Source: Mesorhizobium sp. M2E.F.Ca.ET.219.01.1.1 (GTDB taxonomy: Bacteria; Pseudomonadota; Alphaproteobacteria; Rhizobiales; Rhizobiaceae). From it: 64,000 bases of DNA. The stretch is taken from the NCBI RefSeq assembly GCF_004016445.2, contig NZ_SADT02000001.1, positions 539,630-603,629 of the forward strand, given 5' to 3'. Shown here piece after piece: positions 23,882-33,183 of the stretch. The notes beneath the pieces were generated by a model. That model saw nothing but the letters and a program-made list of their open reading frames with translations. It had not been told where the DNA came from and ran no database searches. The first letter of the stretch is position 1; the number at the start of each line of letters is the position of its first letter. The position numbers and the translations under genes were made by a program.

Positions 23882-25525
23882 TCAGTGATCGATCGGGCCC
23901 TTGGGCGACACAAGCGTCGTGCCTGCCGTGGTCGGGCGCTCGATCATGCGGCGCACGCGCGGCGGGTTCTCGCCGCTGTGCAGCGCGCGGATGCGTTCGC
24001 CGACCACGGCATCGGCATGGGTGGCGCGCCGGTTGTGGCGGATATACTCGACCCAGGTCGGCGTGTGGTAGTGCTCGATCCAGATGCCGGGATTTTCGAG
24101 ATCCCGCGCGAGCGTCCAGTTGCGCGCGCCGTCACGGCGGCGGATACGACCGCGCTCGGCCATGGTTGCCAGGAACTCCGGGACGTCCTCCTCGCGGATG
24201 ATGTACTCTATCATGATGGCGATCGGGCCGCTGCGCGGCTTAAGGTCGAGCGAAAGCATCGGCTCCTTGAAGCGGTTGAGCGGATCGAGGTTGAGCACCG
24301 TCTGCTTCGGCAATGGCAGGACGAAGCCGATCGCCGCGCCGGCAAGCATGGCGACCGCCGCCGCGATCAGCGCGATCTCGGCGCCATGTGCGTCGGCGAC
24401 AACGCCCCAGATCCAGCTGCCCAGCGCGATGCCGCCGAAGGTCGCCGTCTGGTAGATCGACAGCACGCGGCCGACCACCCAGCGCGGCGTCGACATCTGC
24501 ACTGTGACGTTGAAATGCGAGAGCGCGATCACCCAGCAGGCGCCGCCGATGAGCAGGCCCGCCGACGTCTGCCAGGCATTGTGGCTGACGGCGGCGTTGA
24601 AGGCGCAGAGCGCGAAGCCGGCAAACGCCATGCGCACCATCACCTCGCTCGACAGCAATTGCCGCAGCCGCACGCTGATCAGCGCGCCGCCGACCGCGCC
24701 GATGCCGAAGGCGCCGAGCATGATGCCGTAGGTCAGCGCATCGCCCTTGACGACGTCACGCGCCACCAGCGGCAGCAGCGCCAGCACCGCGCCGGCGCTG
24801 AAGCCGAAGGCGGAACCGCGCACCAGCACCTTGGCGATGTTGGGCGACATGGCGACATAGCGCAGGCCGGCGCCCATTGCCGCGCCCAGCGACTCGCGCG
24901 GCAAGGTCTGCTCGGGCAGCGCCGGCTTCCAGCGGGCGAGCACGACGATCAGGCCGATATAGCTGACGGCGTTGGCGGCAAAGGCAGCGGCAGCACCCGC
25001 GGCGGCGACGATGACGCCGCCAATTGCCGGACCGATGCTGCGGGTGATGTTGAAGCCCAGCGAATTGAGCGCGACCGCCGCCGGCACCTTAGCGCGCGGC
25101 ACCATGTCGCCTACCGATGCCTGCCATGACGGGCTGTTCAGCGCCGTGCCGCTGTCGATCAGGAAGGTGAAGGCAAGCAGCGTCCAGGGCGTCATCCAGC
25201 CTTGCCAGGTGAACAAGGTGAGCAGCGCCGAGACGACCAGCATGAAGGTCTGCGCCACCAGCATCACCTTGCGGCGGTTAAAGCTGTCGGCGATGGCGCC
25301 GGCGACGAGTGCGAACAGCATGATCGGCAAGGTGGTCGAGGCCTGGACCAGCGCCACCTGATAGGACGAGGTGGCGATCGTGGTCATCATCCAAGCGGCG
25401 CCGACGCCCTGGATCAGACCGCCGAAATTCGACACCAGGCTGGCCGCCCAGACTGCGCGGAAGATGCCGTGCCGGAACGGCGCCAGCGCGGAGACGCGTT
25501 CGCTTTCCGGCTCGTCGTCGATCAT
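23882..25525 (-). CDS. MFS exporter of the MFS_3 (EntS-like) family with soluble C-terminal domain
   Basis: A 547-residue protein: residues about 15-415 give 12 membrane helices of the major facilitator superfamily in the EntS-like MFS_3 group (FRAVWAASLVSNFGGLIQGV, ADSFNRRKVMLVAQ). The remaining 130 residues form a cytosolic domain (IMIEYIIREEDVPEFLATMA, WIEHYHTPTWVEYIRHNRR) resembling an ABM-like dimeric barrel, a fusion seen in this group. Probable exporter of a small organic molecule; substrate unknown. Separate gene, 150 bp from asnB on the same strand. Confidence 0.85.
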   Translation of the reverse strand: MIDDEPESERVSALAPFRHGIFRAVWAASLVSNFGGLIQGVGAAWMMTTIATSSYQVALVQASTTLPIMLFALVAGAIADSFNRRKVMLVAQTFMLVVSALLTLFTWQGWMTPWTLLAFTFLIDSGTALNSPSWQASVGDMVPRAKVPAAVALNSLGFNITRSIGPAIGGVIVAAAGAAAAFAANAVSYIGLIVVLARWKPALPEQTLPRESLGAAMGAGLRYVAMSPNIAKVLVRGSAFGFSAGAVLALLPLVARDVVKGDALTYGIMLGAFGIGAVGGALISVRLRQLLSSEVMVRMAFAGFALCAFNAAVSHNAWQTSAGLLIGGACWVIALSHFNVTVQMSTPRWVVGRVLSIYQTATFGGIALGSWIWGVVADAHGAEIALIAAAVAMLAGAAIGFVLPLPKQTVLNLDPLNRFKEPMLSLDLKPRSGPIAIMIEYIIREEDVPEFLATMAERGRIRRRDGARNWTLARDLENPGIWIEHYHTPTWVEYIRHNRRATHADAVVGERIRALHSGENPPRVRRMIERPTTAGTTLVSPKGPIDH

Positions 25526-25676
25526 GGTTGGGCCTTCGTCCGCTATTTGAGGCTCGCCGCGCCCAGAAGGGAGGGCGACTCGTCAAAGAGTGCGACCCAA
25601 CAACAGGATGGCAAAGGCGAAAATGCGTCGGCGAAGCTTTAAACCAAGCATCTTGCCGGTCTGGACCAACCCCTGG

Positions 25677-27542
25677 CTATTTCTCGCCTCTCGTTTCGGC
25701 GTGCAGGGCTTCGGTCAGGTCGCCCGTCGTGTCGCCACCGACGTAGAGCCTGAGCAGCATTTCCATGCCGACGAGACGCAGGCGCGACGATTCCTGGCCC
25801 CTTGCCAAGTCGATGAGGTCATCCAACTCGGAAGAAGACCATTTCATCGCGTCGCGGAGCAGACCGCCGCGCAGCAGCCCTTGCGTGCCGGCCGAAAAAG
25901 CATCGGCCATGTCGAAGCCGATCTTTGCCGCACGAATGTTTTCGCGCGGCAGATGGTGTTCGGCGACTTTCTTCAGCAGCCACTTGCCGGTTCCGTCGCG
26001 GTATTTCTGCCGGCGCGGCAGGTGAAGGGCGAAGTCGATGAGCCGGTTCTCGAGGAACGGCACCCTGAGCTCGACGGAAGCCGCCATGCTCAGCCGGTCA
26101 TGCCTGTGCAGCAGGTCCTGCAGATGCGAGTAGAGGTCGTAGAAGCAGCTTGCCAGGAAGGCGCGGTCGTCGAGGGGCGTGACGCCGTCCAGCCTGTCGA
26201 ACAGCTTCGTCTGCAGGAAATTCAACTCGGGCGACAGGGCTCTGAGCGCCATGCTGCGCTCGGAGGGCGAGCCGCGGCCGATCGAGTTGCGGAACGGTGC
26301 GCGGCGTAGTTCGGCGAATTTGCGGTCGCGTCTGGCCTTCGAGCGGAACAGGCGCTGCAGCCAGGAGTGGCGCCAGAGCCGCATTGTCGATGCCTGCCAT
26401 TTGTAGCCGCCGAAAAGCTCATCGGAGCCCTCGCCGGTGAGCAGCACCTTGACGCCATCGGCGCGGCATTGCTCGGCCAGCGCCAGCAGCGCCGCATGGC
26501 TGGCATGCCAGCCGTCGGTTTCGAGATACCAGACCGCACGCGGCCAAAGCTCAAGGAACCGGTCCCTGTCGAAGGGTACCCGGCGCAGGCCGACACCGAC
26601 ATGGCGGCCGGTGCGCTCGGCGTCCGATGCTTCGCTGCGGCCGAGTTTCTGGTCGACGACGTAACCGTGCAGCTCCGGCCTGAAGCGCTTGGCGAGCGCG
26701 GTGATCAGGCCGGAATCGACACCGCCGCTGCAGGCGGTGGCAAGGCTGGTGTCGGCGATGCAGTGCAGCTCGACACTTTCCTCCAGCAACGTTTGAAGCG
26801 TCGCCATGTGTTCGGCGTCGGATGTCTTGTCGCCGGCGATGCGCGCCGTCTCGATTACATCGAGGACATGCCAGAAGCGGCGCTTCTCGATTCCATCTCC
26901 GGTGATCCGCCACAGGCCGGCCGGCGGCAGCCGCTCGATGCCGTCGAAGACGCTGTAGCTCGAATCGCGACTCTGCCAGGCCAGCCGCAATGTCAGCTCG
27001 CGCGTGTCGATACGGCGCGCAAAGTCATGGCAAGCGAGGATCGCCTTGTCCTCGGAGGCGAACAGCAAGCGGTCGCCGGCATCGGCGACCGACAATGGCT
27101 TGATGCCAAGCCTGTCCCTGGCAAGCCACAAGGTGCCGTCGCGGGCATCGAAATAGGCGAAGGAGAACATGCCGTCGAACAACGGCACCGCTTTTTGCGG
27201 GCCCCAGTGATGCAAGGCCTGAAGCACCACCTCGGTATCGGACACCGTGCGGAACGTCAGGCCTTCCGCCTCCAGCGTCTTGCGTAGCGCGCGAAAATTA
27301 TAGACCTCGCCATTGTAGCACAGCACACCGTCCCCGGATGCGGTCAGCATCGGCTCGCGCGCGGCGGGTGAGGGGTCGATGATGGTCAGCCGGCGATGCC
27401 CGAGCGCCAGTCGGGCGTTGTTCCAGTTGCCGTGATCGTCGGGACCGCGATGCGCCAATGCCTGCATCATGCGGGCCACATCGGAAAGATCGCCGCTGCC
27501 GATCGGATCGCGCTTTCGCCAGACGCCGGCTATTCCGCACAT
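25677..27542 (-). CDS. asnB: Asparagine synthetase, glutamine-hydrolysing
   Basis: A 621-residue AsnB-type enzyme. Cys2 (MCGIAGVW) is the class II glutaminase nucleophile, with HRGPDD and YNGEVYNFRALR in the N-terminal domain. The synthetase domain has the ATP pyrophosphatase loop ACSGGVDSGL and LLTGEGSDELFGGYKW. It converts aspartate, ATP and glutamine to asparagine, or in some homologues amidates other substrates in surface-polysaccharide or peptide pathways. It lies alone between the MFS gene and fliQ, an unusual setting. A TTGCA-N7-TGCAA inverted repeat lies in the 140-bp gap upstream. Confidence 0.92.
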   Translation of the reverse strand: MCGIAGVWRKRDPIGSGDLSDVARMMQALAHRGPDDHGNWNNARLALGHRRLTIIDPSPAAREPMLTASGDGVLCYNGEVYNFRALRKTLEAEGLTFRTVSDTEVVLQALHHWGPQKAVPLFDGMFSFAYFDARDGTLWLARDRLGIKPLSVADAGDRLLFASEDKAILACHDFARRIDTRELTLRLAWQSRDSSYSVFDGIERLPPAGLWRITGDGIEKRRFWHVLDVIETARIAGDKTSDAEHMATLQTLLEESVELHCIADTSLATACSGGVDSGLITALAKRFRPELHGYVVDQKLGRSEASDAERTGRHVGVGLRRVPFDRDRFLELWPRAVWYLETDGWHASHAALLALAEQCRADGVKVLLTGEGSDELFGGYKWQASTMRLWRHSWLQRLFRSKARRDRKFAELRRAPFRNSIGRGSPSERSMALRALSPELNFLQTKLFDRLDGVTPLDDRAFLASCFYDLYSHLQDLLHRHDRLSMAASVELRVPFLENRLIDFALHLPRRQKYRDGTGKWLLKKVAEHHLPRENIRAAKIGFDMADAFSAGTQGLLRGGLLRDAMKWSSSELDDLIDLARGQESSRLRLVGMEMLLRLYVGGDTTGDLTEALHAETRGEK

Positions 27543-27683
27543 GGCCCGCCGGCCGTTCTTGCCTGATGCATCGCTTCCTGAAAATCGCGTGAGACAACGA
27601 CTTGCAATCTAGCTGCAACTAAAGTCGCCGCAAGCGATCTTACGGCCTGCAGAAAGCGCGTGACGCTCGCTTAACGCTTTGCG

Positions 27684-27950
27684 TCAGAAGCCGTGCTCGA
27701 TGCGCTCGAAGATGACGTTGGTGAAGGCCGAGATCTGGCTGCCGATGAACGGGCCGGTCAGCGCCACCACGAGCATGATGGCGACGATCTTCGGCACGAA
27801 GGTCAGCGTGATTTCCTGGATTTGGGTCAGCGCCTGGATGAGCGCGATGCCGATACCGACCACCATCGCCACCAGCACCACGGGGGCTGAGGCGGTGAGA
27901 ACCGTCCACACCGCGTACTGGACGATATCGAGGGCATCGGCCTCATTCAT
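27684..27950 (-). CDS. fliQ: Flagellar export gate protein FliQ
   Basis: An 88-residue protein with two long membrane helices, matching FliQ of the FliPQR gate (MNEADALDIVQYAVWTVL, GIGIALIQALTQIQEITLTF). Length is standard. It is the last gene of the flgE-to-fliQ series, separated from flgD by 128 bp holding a double palindromic repeat, so it may have its own promoter or depend on readthrough. Confidence 0.95.
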   Translation of the reverse strand: MNEADALDIVQYAVWTVLTASAPVVLVAMVVGIGIALIQALTQIQEITLTFVPKIVAIMLVVALTGPFIGSQISAFTNVIFERIEHGF

Positions 27951-27974
27951 GCGGGCACACCCCCAGCGGTCAGA

Positions 27975-28082
27975 CTAAAGCGCGTCGCGATCCTTCGGAT
28001 TCGCTCCATGCGCTTTAGGTCTTTGGTTTTACGCATGTCTTTATCCCGAAGCCGGTTCCCACTTTCGGGAGACATGCTTTAG
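27975..28082. repeat. Composite rhizobial palindromic repeat (copy 3)
   Basis: Two adjacent hairpins: CTAAAGCGC/GCGCTTTAG (27975-28018), and a second one with CATGTCT...AGACATG-type pairing around TCCCGAA...TTCGGGA (28033-28082). The second shares the core 'CCGGTTCCCACTTTC' with a widespread rhizobial repeat and with the copies at 4,665, 10,091 and 42,577. The flgD stop codon (28079-28081) lies inside its edge, so it forms the 3' end of the flgD message. Confidence 0.7.
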
Positions 28083-28486
28083 CTGGCCGGCTTGATCGAT
28101 ACGCCGGCGCCGACCGGAACCTTGGTGCCATCCTGCAGCACGGCGATCAGGCCGTTGCTGGAGAGCGTCACCGAGGCCACCGTGCCGGTGGTCTTGCCGT
28201 CGGCCGAGGTGATCGAGCGGCCGATCAGCGCATCGGCTTGCGAGAGCGCCGAGGATTGCATGATCTGGTCGAGCTTGGTGTTGGTCTGCACCGACTGCTC
28301 GACCTGAGAGAAGGTGGCGAGCTGCGCGACATATTGCGTCGAATCCATCGGCTTGGTCGGATCCTGGTTCTTCATCTCGGCGATCAACAGCTTCAGGAAC
28401 GACTGGTAGTCCACCGCCGTCTTCGAGGTCTTCTGGCTGGCTTGGTTGGCGCCAACCGGGATCGTTGTCGTCATGTCGACGGCCAT
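28079..28486 (-). CDS. flgD: Flagellar hook cap/assembly protein FlgD (short form)
   Basis: A 135-residue FlgD. The conserved N-terminal export/cap region DYQSFLKLLIAEMKNQDPTK, then MDSTQYVAQLATFSQVEQ is intact, followed by a short Tudor-like end (LIGRSITSADGKTTGTVASV). The long C-terminal part of enterobacterial FlgD is lacking, as in other rhizobia. FlgD caps the growing hook and is lost at completion. It follows flbT with a 1-bp gap; its stop codon falls in a palindromic repeat. Confidence 0.95.
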   Translation of the reverse strand: MAVDMTTTIPVGANQASQKTSKTAVDYQSFLKLLIAEMKNQDPTKPMDSTQYVAQLATFSQVEQSVQTNTKLDQIMQSSALSQADALIGRSITSADGKTTGTVASVTLSSNGLIAVLQDGTKVPVGAGVSIKPAS

Positions 28487-28487
28487 C

Positions 28488-28925
28488 TTATGCTCCTACA
28501 GCCAGTGCGCGGGGCGTCTCGGGAATGTCGTCATTGCCTTCGAGCGCCTTGCGCTCGAGTGGATAGAGCGCGCGGATCGCCTTCAGCGCCTCGTAGATCT
28601 CGTCCTCACCGACCATGCGGTCGATCTGCTTCAGGCTGTTGCAGATGTCCTGGTTGTCGAAGCTTGCGATCAACATCGGCAGCGAGCGGCGGAACATGTC
28701 GCGAGCTTCCGCGGCGCCAGCGGGATTGATCAGCATGATCTGCACGATGAAATAGAGCTGCCTGAGCGGCGTCGAGGCCTGGTCGGCCTGGATGACATGG
28801 CTTTCGAGCAGGAACTGCACATCGTTCATCAGCTCGATGGTGACCTTGCGATCGACGCGGATGACAGCGCCGTTGATGTAGATCTTCTCGTTGGGCTTCA
28901 GCGAGATCTTCAGCGTGTTGGTCAT
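28488..28925 (-). CDS. flbT: Flagellin mRNA regulator FlbT
   Basis: A 145-residue FlbT from the ATG at 28925 (MTNTLKISLKPNEKIYINGA), overlapping the flaF stop by 4 bp. In Caulobacter FlbT binds the 5' leader of flagellin mRNA and destabilises it until the hook is complete; in Brucella and Sinorhizobium it also influences flagellin expression. The sequence is of normal length with the typical NGAVIRVDRKVTIELMNDV start. The flagellin leaders in this window (41,318 and 42,747) are candidate targets. Confidence 0.95.
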   Translation of the reverse strand: MTNTLKISLKPNEKIYINGAVIRVDRKVTIELMNDVQFLLESHVIQADQASTPLRQLYFIVQIMLINPAGAAEARDMFRRSLPMLIASFDNQDICNSLKQIDRMVGEDEIYEALKAIRALYPLERKALEGNDDIPETPRALAVGA

Positions 28926-29269
28926 TGGATGCCGTCTCGGATGATCTGAGAAACCTCGATCAATCCTTCGAAATTGTTGGTGCGGCCCTGGCGGATGTCC
29001 TCTGTCTCGCGCAGCAGCCACAAGCCGATGGAGATCAGGTTGGCGCGCAGCTCCTTGGGGAGCGCGTTGTCACTGGAGCCGAGATCCTCGACGAAGGTGG
29101 TCCAGATGCGGTTGGTGAAGTGCAGCGCCTCGACCGCCTCCATGGAGTCGGTGCCGACCGCGGCCGCCGCCGCCAGCATGTCGATCGAGCGCGTGAGCAA
29201 CTGCCGCTCCCGGTCCTTGGCGTCGGCGACGGAGTCGGTCTGGATGTCGGCGTAGGAGAATTGATACAT
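28922..29269 (-). CDS. flaF: Flagellar biosynthesis regulator FlaF
   Basis: A 115-residue FlaF (opening MYQFSYADIQTDSVADAKDR), all helical and of standard length. FlaF works with FlbT: in Caulobacter it is needed for flagellin translation and acts as a flagellin secretion chaperone. It lies between flgL and flbT in the hook-filament operon and overlaps flbT by 4 bp, suggesting coupled synthesis of this antagonistic pair. Confidence 0.94.
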   Translation of the reverse strand: MYQFSYADIQTDSVADAKDRERQLLTRSIDMLAAAAAVGTDSMEAVEALHFTNRIWTTFVEDLGSSDNALPKELRANLISIGLWLLRETEDIRQGRTNNFEGLIEVSQIIRDGIQ

Positions 29270-29300
29270 CGTCGGCGCTCTGGCGTTCCGGTTTACGTGT

Positions 29301-30350
29301 TCAAGTCAGATAGTTGAGCAGGCTGAGCTGCTGCAGACGCGCGGTCAAGGCAAAGGATGTCTCGATATGCTGTGTCAGGTCGGCCACGCGGGTCGCCGCT
29401 TCCGCGGGATCGACCCCTTCAAGATCAACGATGTGCTTCTCGAAGAGGTCGACCTGGGTCTTCATGCGGTCGCTGGCATCGGACACGCGCTGCTGCGCAA
29501 TGCCGGTCTCGGCCCGTATTTGGGTGATACCGCCGATGGCTTCGCCGACCAGCGCCTGCGCGCGGCCGACGACAGCGTTCTGCGCGGCCTCGCTGAAGCT
29601 GCCGGTCATCAGGCTGCTGACCATGGCGGCCGCCATGGCGAGCTTGCGGATGCCTAGGTCGTTGGCGCTGACCGAGGTCTGGGTGGTCTCGTTGAGCGAA
29701 ATGCGGCTGGTGATCTGTTCGTCGGTGGCGCTCGACCAGTTGGCCTGCCAGCCGGAGCCCAGGAATTGCGGCTCGACCTGCGTGGTGATGAAGTTGTCCA
29801 TCTGCGCGGCGGTGATGTTGGCTGCCGCCGGGGCTGTCTGGGAAAAGCCGAAATAGCTGGTAAAGGCGGCGTCGAACGCCGCCTTGGCCGGCGAGCCGGC
29901 GGCGTTGAAGTCGTCGATCGGCTTGACGTCGGTGTTGGTGCCGGCAAACAGATATTCGCCGTTGACGCTGGTGTTCAGGATGCCGGTCATCTGCTGCAGC
30001 GCCGAGGCGCCGGCGGTCCGCAGGATGCTGGTCGAAGAGTCGCCCGACACGCCGCTGGTCAGCGCCGACAGGAAGCTCTGCGCGCTGTTGGCGATCTGGC
30101 CGAGGGAATCCTGGGTCGATTTCAGGCGCGCCGTCACGAGCGCGTTGGAATCGACAATGCCGTTCAGCCGGTCGAGATCGCGCTGGAAGGTGACGGCCTG
30201 GGTCGTGCGGCTGCCAAGCGCCAGGCCGATATCGGCGACCGTGCCGGTCTGTGATTCTTTCGTCGCCTTGACGAGGTCGGCCTGCATCCTCGCCTGCTGG
30301 TAGCGCAGCGCGTTGGAAATGGCAGCTGAGGAAACGCCTGTCGCTTTCAT
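29301..30350 (-). CDS. flgL: Hook-filament junction protein FlgL
   Basis: A 349-residue flagellin-like protein with the D0/D1 ends of FlgL (ATGVSSAAISNALRYQQARM at the start; ATRVADLTQHIETSFALTAR and the terminal LSLLNYLT at the end). It forms the second ring between hook and filament. Three base pairs separate it from flgK upstream. Length is at the long end of normal because of a moderate central insertion. Confidence 0.93.
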   Translation of the reverse strand: MKATGVSSAAISNALRYQQARMQADLVKATKESQTGTVADIGLALGSRTTQAVTFQRDLDRLNGIVDSNALVTARLKSTQDSLGQIANSAQSFLSALTSGVSGDSSTSILRTAGASALQQMTGILNTSVNGEYLFAGTNTDVKPIDDFNAAGSPAKAAFDAAFTSYFGFSQTAPAAANITAAQMDNFITTQVEPQFLGSGWQANWSSATDEQITSRISLNETTQTSVSANDLGIRKLAMAAAMVSSLMTGSFSEAAQNAVVGRAQALVGEAIGGITQIRAETGIAQQRVSDASDRMKTQVDLFEKHIVDLEGVDPAEAATRVADLTQHIETSFALTARLQQLSLLNYLT

Positions 30351-30353
30351 GAA

Positions 30354-31805
30354 TTATCCCACCGCGGCCAACAGGGAGTCCAGCATGTCGCCCACCGTTT
30401 TCATCATATGCGCGGATGCCTGATAGGTGTGCTCGAGGTCGAGAAGCAGGGACATCTCCTGGTCGACATTGACCCCGGTGTCGTTGGACAGCGCCTCGGC
30501 CGTGCGTGCCGCCAGCGCCTGTTTGCTATCGGCATTGGTCGAGGCCTGCTGGCGCACGCCTTCGAACCAGCCGATGGCATTGGCCGCGTAGTCGGAGACG
30601 CCCGAACTGACGGCGATGCCGGTGGAAGTATCGAAGGCCATCGGCTGATCAAGCTTGTTGCCGTAACTGATCAATAGGTCCGCATAGGATGCGCCGCCGG
30701 TGTTGACGACATAGGCCGCACCGTTGGCGCCGCCGTCGCGCAACAGCGCCGGGTTGCCGCCGGCGCTCGGATCGAAGGCGGCGTTGACGCTGATCGAGCC
30801 GGCGAGGCCATCGACCAGGGTGCCCGCTGCCGGAATTGCCGGCGCGCCGGACCATGTGAACAGGCCGGTCGCATTGGGTTGCGACGGCGCGGTCTCGGCA
30901 AATGCCGTGATCAGGCCGCGCGCGATTTCGTCGAGCTGGCTTTGCATGGTCGAGGCGACGCCGTCGCGCAGCTTCAACAGGCCCGCAAGCTTGCCATCGG
31001 CCGTGGTGTTGTCGCCGGTGCCGGCGGAAACCGGCACGTTGTCGATGTAGACCGTGTTGCCGGGCGTGCCGGCCGAATAGCCGGACGATGGCGTGAAGGT
31101 CACCGAACGCGGCACGGTCTCGAACAGCGTCGAGCCGTCCCTGGTGGTGATGACCATGTCGTTGTCGCCGCGCGTGAAGGTCGAGATCGGGACATATTCC
31201 GATATCTTCTTCAAAAGCGCGTCGCGCTGGTCGAGCGCGTCGGACACGTCCGTGCCCGAGCGGGTGCCCGAGATAACGGCCCTGTTGGCGTCCTGGAACT
31301 GGCTCAGCAGCGAGTTGAGATCGTTGACGGCCGTGGCGATCTGGCTGTCCGCCTGGGTGCGGAAATCCTGGATCGCCTTGGTGCCGCTGTTCAGCGAATT
31401 CACCACCTGCTTGGCGGCGTCGACGACGCTGGTGCCAAGGTTCTGGTTCGACGGCGTTGTGGCGTAGAGCTGCAGGGCTTTCTGCAGGTTGGCGATTGCC
31501 GTCGAGGGCGACGACGCATTGTCGACCCCGTTGACCGACAGATCGAGCTGATCCATGCCGTCGTAAAGCGCGCTTTGGCCGCTCCATGCCGACAGCGCCG
31601 AAAGGTTCTGGCGGAACAGAAGGTCATTCGCGGTACGCTGGATTTCCACCGCCCTGGCGCCGGGCGCCGTGCTGGTCACCACGGCGATGCGACGGGTGTA
31701 GTCCGGGTTCGACGCATCGGCCACATTGCGCGATACGACGCTGGTTTGCTTGGACGTGGCCAGAAGCGCCGACTGGGCAATGCTTAGTGCGGAGGAAAGC
31801 GACAT
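30354..31805 (-). CDS. flgK: Hook-associated protein FlgK
   Basis: A 483-residue FlgK (MSLSSALSIAQSALLATSKQ at the N terminus; DLEHTYQASAHMMKTVGDML at the C terminus). It forms the junction ring next to the hook. The N-terminal SRNVADASNPDYTRR is the rod/hook-family signature variant. Part of the flgE-flgK-flgL-flaF-flbT-flgD unit, 30 bp downstream of flgE. Exported by the flagellar type III system, probably with help of the FlgN-like chaperone. Confidence 0.95.
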   Translation of the reverse strand: MSLSSALSIAQSALLATSKQTSVVSRNVADASNPDYTRRIAVVTSTAPGARAVEIQRTANDLLFRQNLSALSAWSGQSALYDGMDQLDLSVNGVDNASSPSTAIANLQKALQLYATTPSNQNLGTSVVDAAKQVVNSLNSGTKAIQDFRTQADSQIATAVNDLNSLLSQFQDANRAVISGTRSGTDVSDALDQRDALLKKISEYVPISTFTRGDNDMVITTRDGSTLFETVPRSVTFTPSSGYSAGTPGNTVYIDNVPVSAGTGDNTTADGKLAGLLKLRDGVASTMQSQLDEIARGLITAFAETAPSQPNATGLFTWSGAPAIPAAGTLVDGLAGSISVNAAFDPSAGGNPALLRDGGANGAAYVVNTGGASYADLLISYGNKLDQPMAFDTSTGIAVSSGVSDYAANAIGWFEGVRQQASTNADSKQALAARTAEALSNDTGVNVDQEMSLLLDLEHTYQASAHMMKTVGDMLDSLLAAVG

Positions 31806-31835
31806 GCTGATCTTTCACGGGACGGCGCCCGTCGT

Positions 31836-33092
31836 TTATCTCTTCAGGTTGACGAGGACGTCCATCAGGTCCGAGCCGGTCTGGAAGACCTTGGAATTGG
31901 CGGTGTAGCTGCGCTGCGCCGCAATCATGTTGGTCAGTTCCTCGGCGATATCGACATTTGAGTTTTCAAGCGCGCCGGAGACGATGGAGCCGAGCTTGCC
32001 CTCATTGGCAAAGCCGATATGGACCGCGCCGGAATCGGTGCTCTCCACATAGACGTTGCCGGGCATGGCGGTGAGGTTGTCTGGGCTCTGAACGTCGGCC
32101 AGCGGGATCTTGTAAAGCGCCTTGGTCGAGCCGTCGGCGAACTGCGCGTAGATGATGCCGTCCTGGCCGATCTGGACCTTCTGGATGGAGCTCGGCGCGT
32201 TGCCGTTGACCTTGGCGTCGGCGACGGTGAAGCCGGTACCGAGCTGGGTCAGCTTGGAGAGATCGAGGTTGAGGCTCTGGCCGCCTGGAACGGTGAAGGA
32301 GACGCCCGTGGTCGCGCCGGTGAGCTTGCCGGTGGTGGTGTCGAAGGTGAGGTTGGCCGTACCCAGCGCGCCGCCCGTATAGGGGAAGGAGGTGCCCGGC
32401 GTTGCCTTCGACTGGTCGAAGACAGCGACCTGCCAGGTGCCGGCGCCGGTGTTGGTGAAGTAGACGTCGAGCAGCTTCTTGTTGCCGAGATTGTCGTAGG
32501 CGACCAGCGAGGTTTTCGACGTGTATTGGGCAGTCGCGCTATTGGTGGAGGGTAGGCTGCCGGCCGCGACCGGAGTGGCGCCTGCCGGCAGGTTGCCGCT
32601 GAAGATGCCTTGCGTGCTTGGCGTCGCCGTCATTTCCTGATCGGAGATCTGCACCGGCACGAGGCCTTCGAAGCCGTTGGCGGTCGCGGCCGGATCGCCA
32701 TTGGCGTAGTCGTAGGCCATCAGCTGGTAGCCCGCGGCATTGACCAGCCGGCCCTGCGCATCCGGGACGAAGGAGCCGGCGCGGGTCAGATAGGGCGTGC
32801 CGCTGGCATCCTGCACGACGAAGAAGCCATCGCCGTTGACGGCAAGATCCGACACCGAAGTGGTGTAGGTCATGACGCCTTGCGTGCTGATGGCCGAGCG
32901 GATCGTCGTCGTCACGCCGCCGGAATTATAGGCTCCGCCGGTGCCAGGCATGATCAGTGACGAGAACTCGGCCGAAGAGCGCTTGTAGCCGGTGGTATCG
33001 GAGTTGGCGATGTTGTCGGCCACCGTGGACAAGCGGTTGGCCTGCGCGTTCATACCGGAAACGCCGGTCCGCATCATTCCGTAGAGGCTCAT
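31836..33092 (-). CDS. flgE: Flagellar hook protein FlgE
   Basis: A 418-residue hook subunit with the signature LSTVADNIANSDTTGYKRSS near the N terminus and NVDIAEELTNMIAAQRSYTA at the C terminus, typical of hook proteins. Length is normal for rhizobia. It is the first gene of the hook-filament operon and follows a clear flagellar promoter box with paired half-sites, 37 bp upstream of the ATG at 33092. Forms the curved universal joint outside the cell. Confidence 0.97.
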   Translation of the reverse strand: MSLYGMMRTGVSGMNAQANRLSTVADNIANSDTTGYKRSSAEFSSLIMPGTGGAYNSGGVTTTIRSAISTQGVMTYTTSVSDLAVNGDGFFVVQDASGTPYLTRAGSFVPDAQGRLVNAAGYQLMAYDYANGDPAATANGFEGLVPVQISDQEMTATPSTQGIFSGNLPAGATPVAAGSLPSTNSATAQYTSKTSLVAYDNLGNKKLLDVYFTNTGAGTWQVAVFDQSKATPGTSFPYTGGALGTANLTFDTTTGKLTGATTGVSFTVPGGQSLNLDLSKLTQLGTGFTVADAKVNGNAPSSIQKVQIGQDGIIYAQFADGSTKALYKIPLADVQSPDNLTAMPGNVYVESTDSGAVHIGFANEGKLGSIVSGALENSNVDIAEELTNMIAAQRSYTANSKVFQTGSDLMDVLVNLKR

Positions 33093-33128
33093 CGATTGAT
33101 CTCCGCAATGCCTGGGTAGGAGGCCACA

Positions 33129-33163
33129 AAACTATGCCTCGTGTCTTGCGCGAAGCTGGCGCG
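33129..33163 (-). promoter_or_regulatory. Flagellar promoter box upstream of flgE
   Basis: Minus strand: half-sites CGCGCCAG (33156-33163) and CGCGCAAG (33145-33152) lie 11 bp apart, then 10 bp, then the -10-like TAGTTT (33129-33134). The site lies between flgE and the ftcR/rem gene, whose product is the likely activator (inference). Confidence 0.65.
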
Positions 33164-33183
33164 GGATGTGCCTTGGACGGCCA

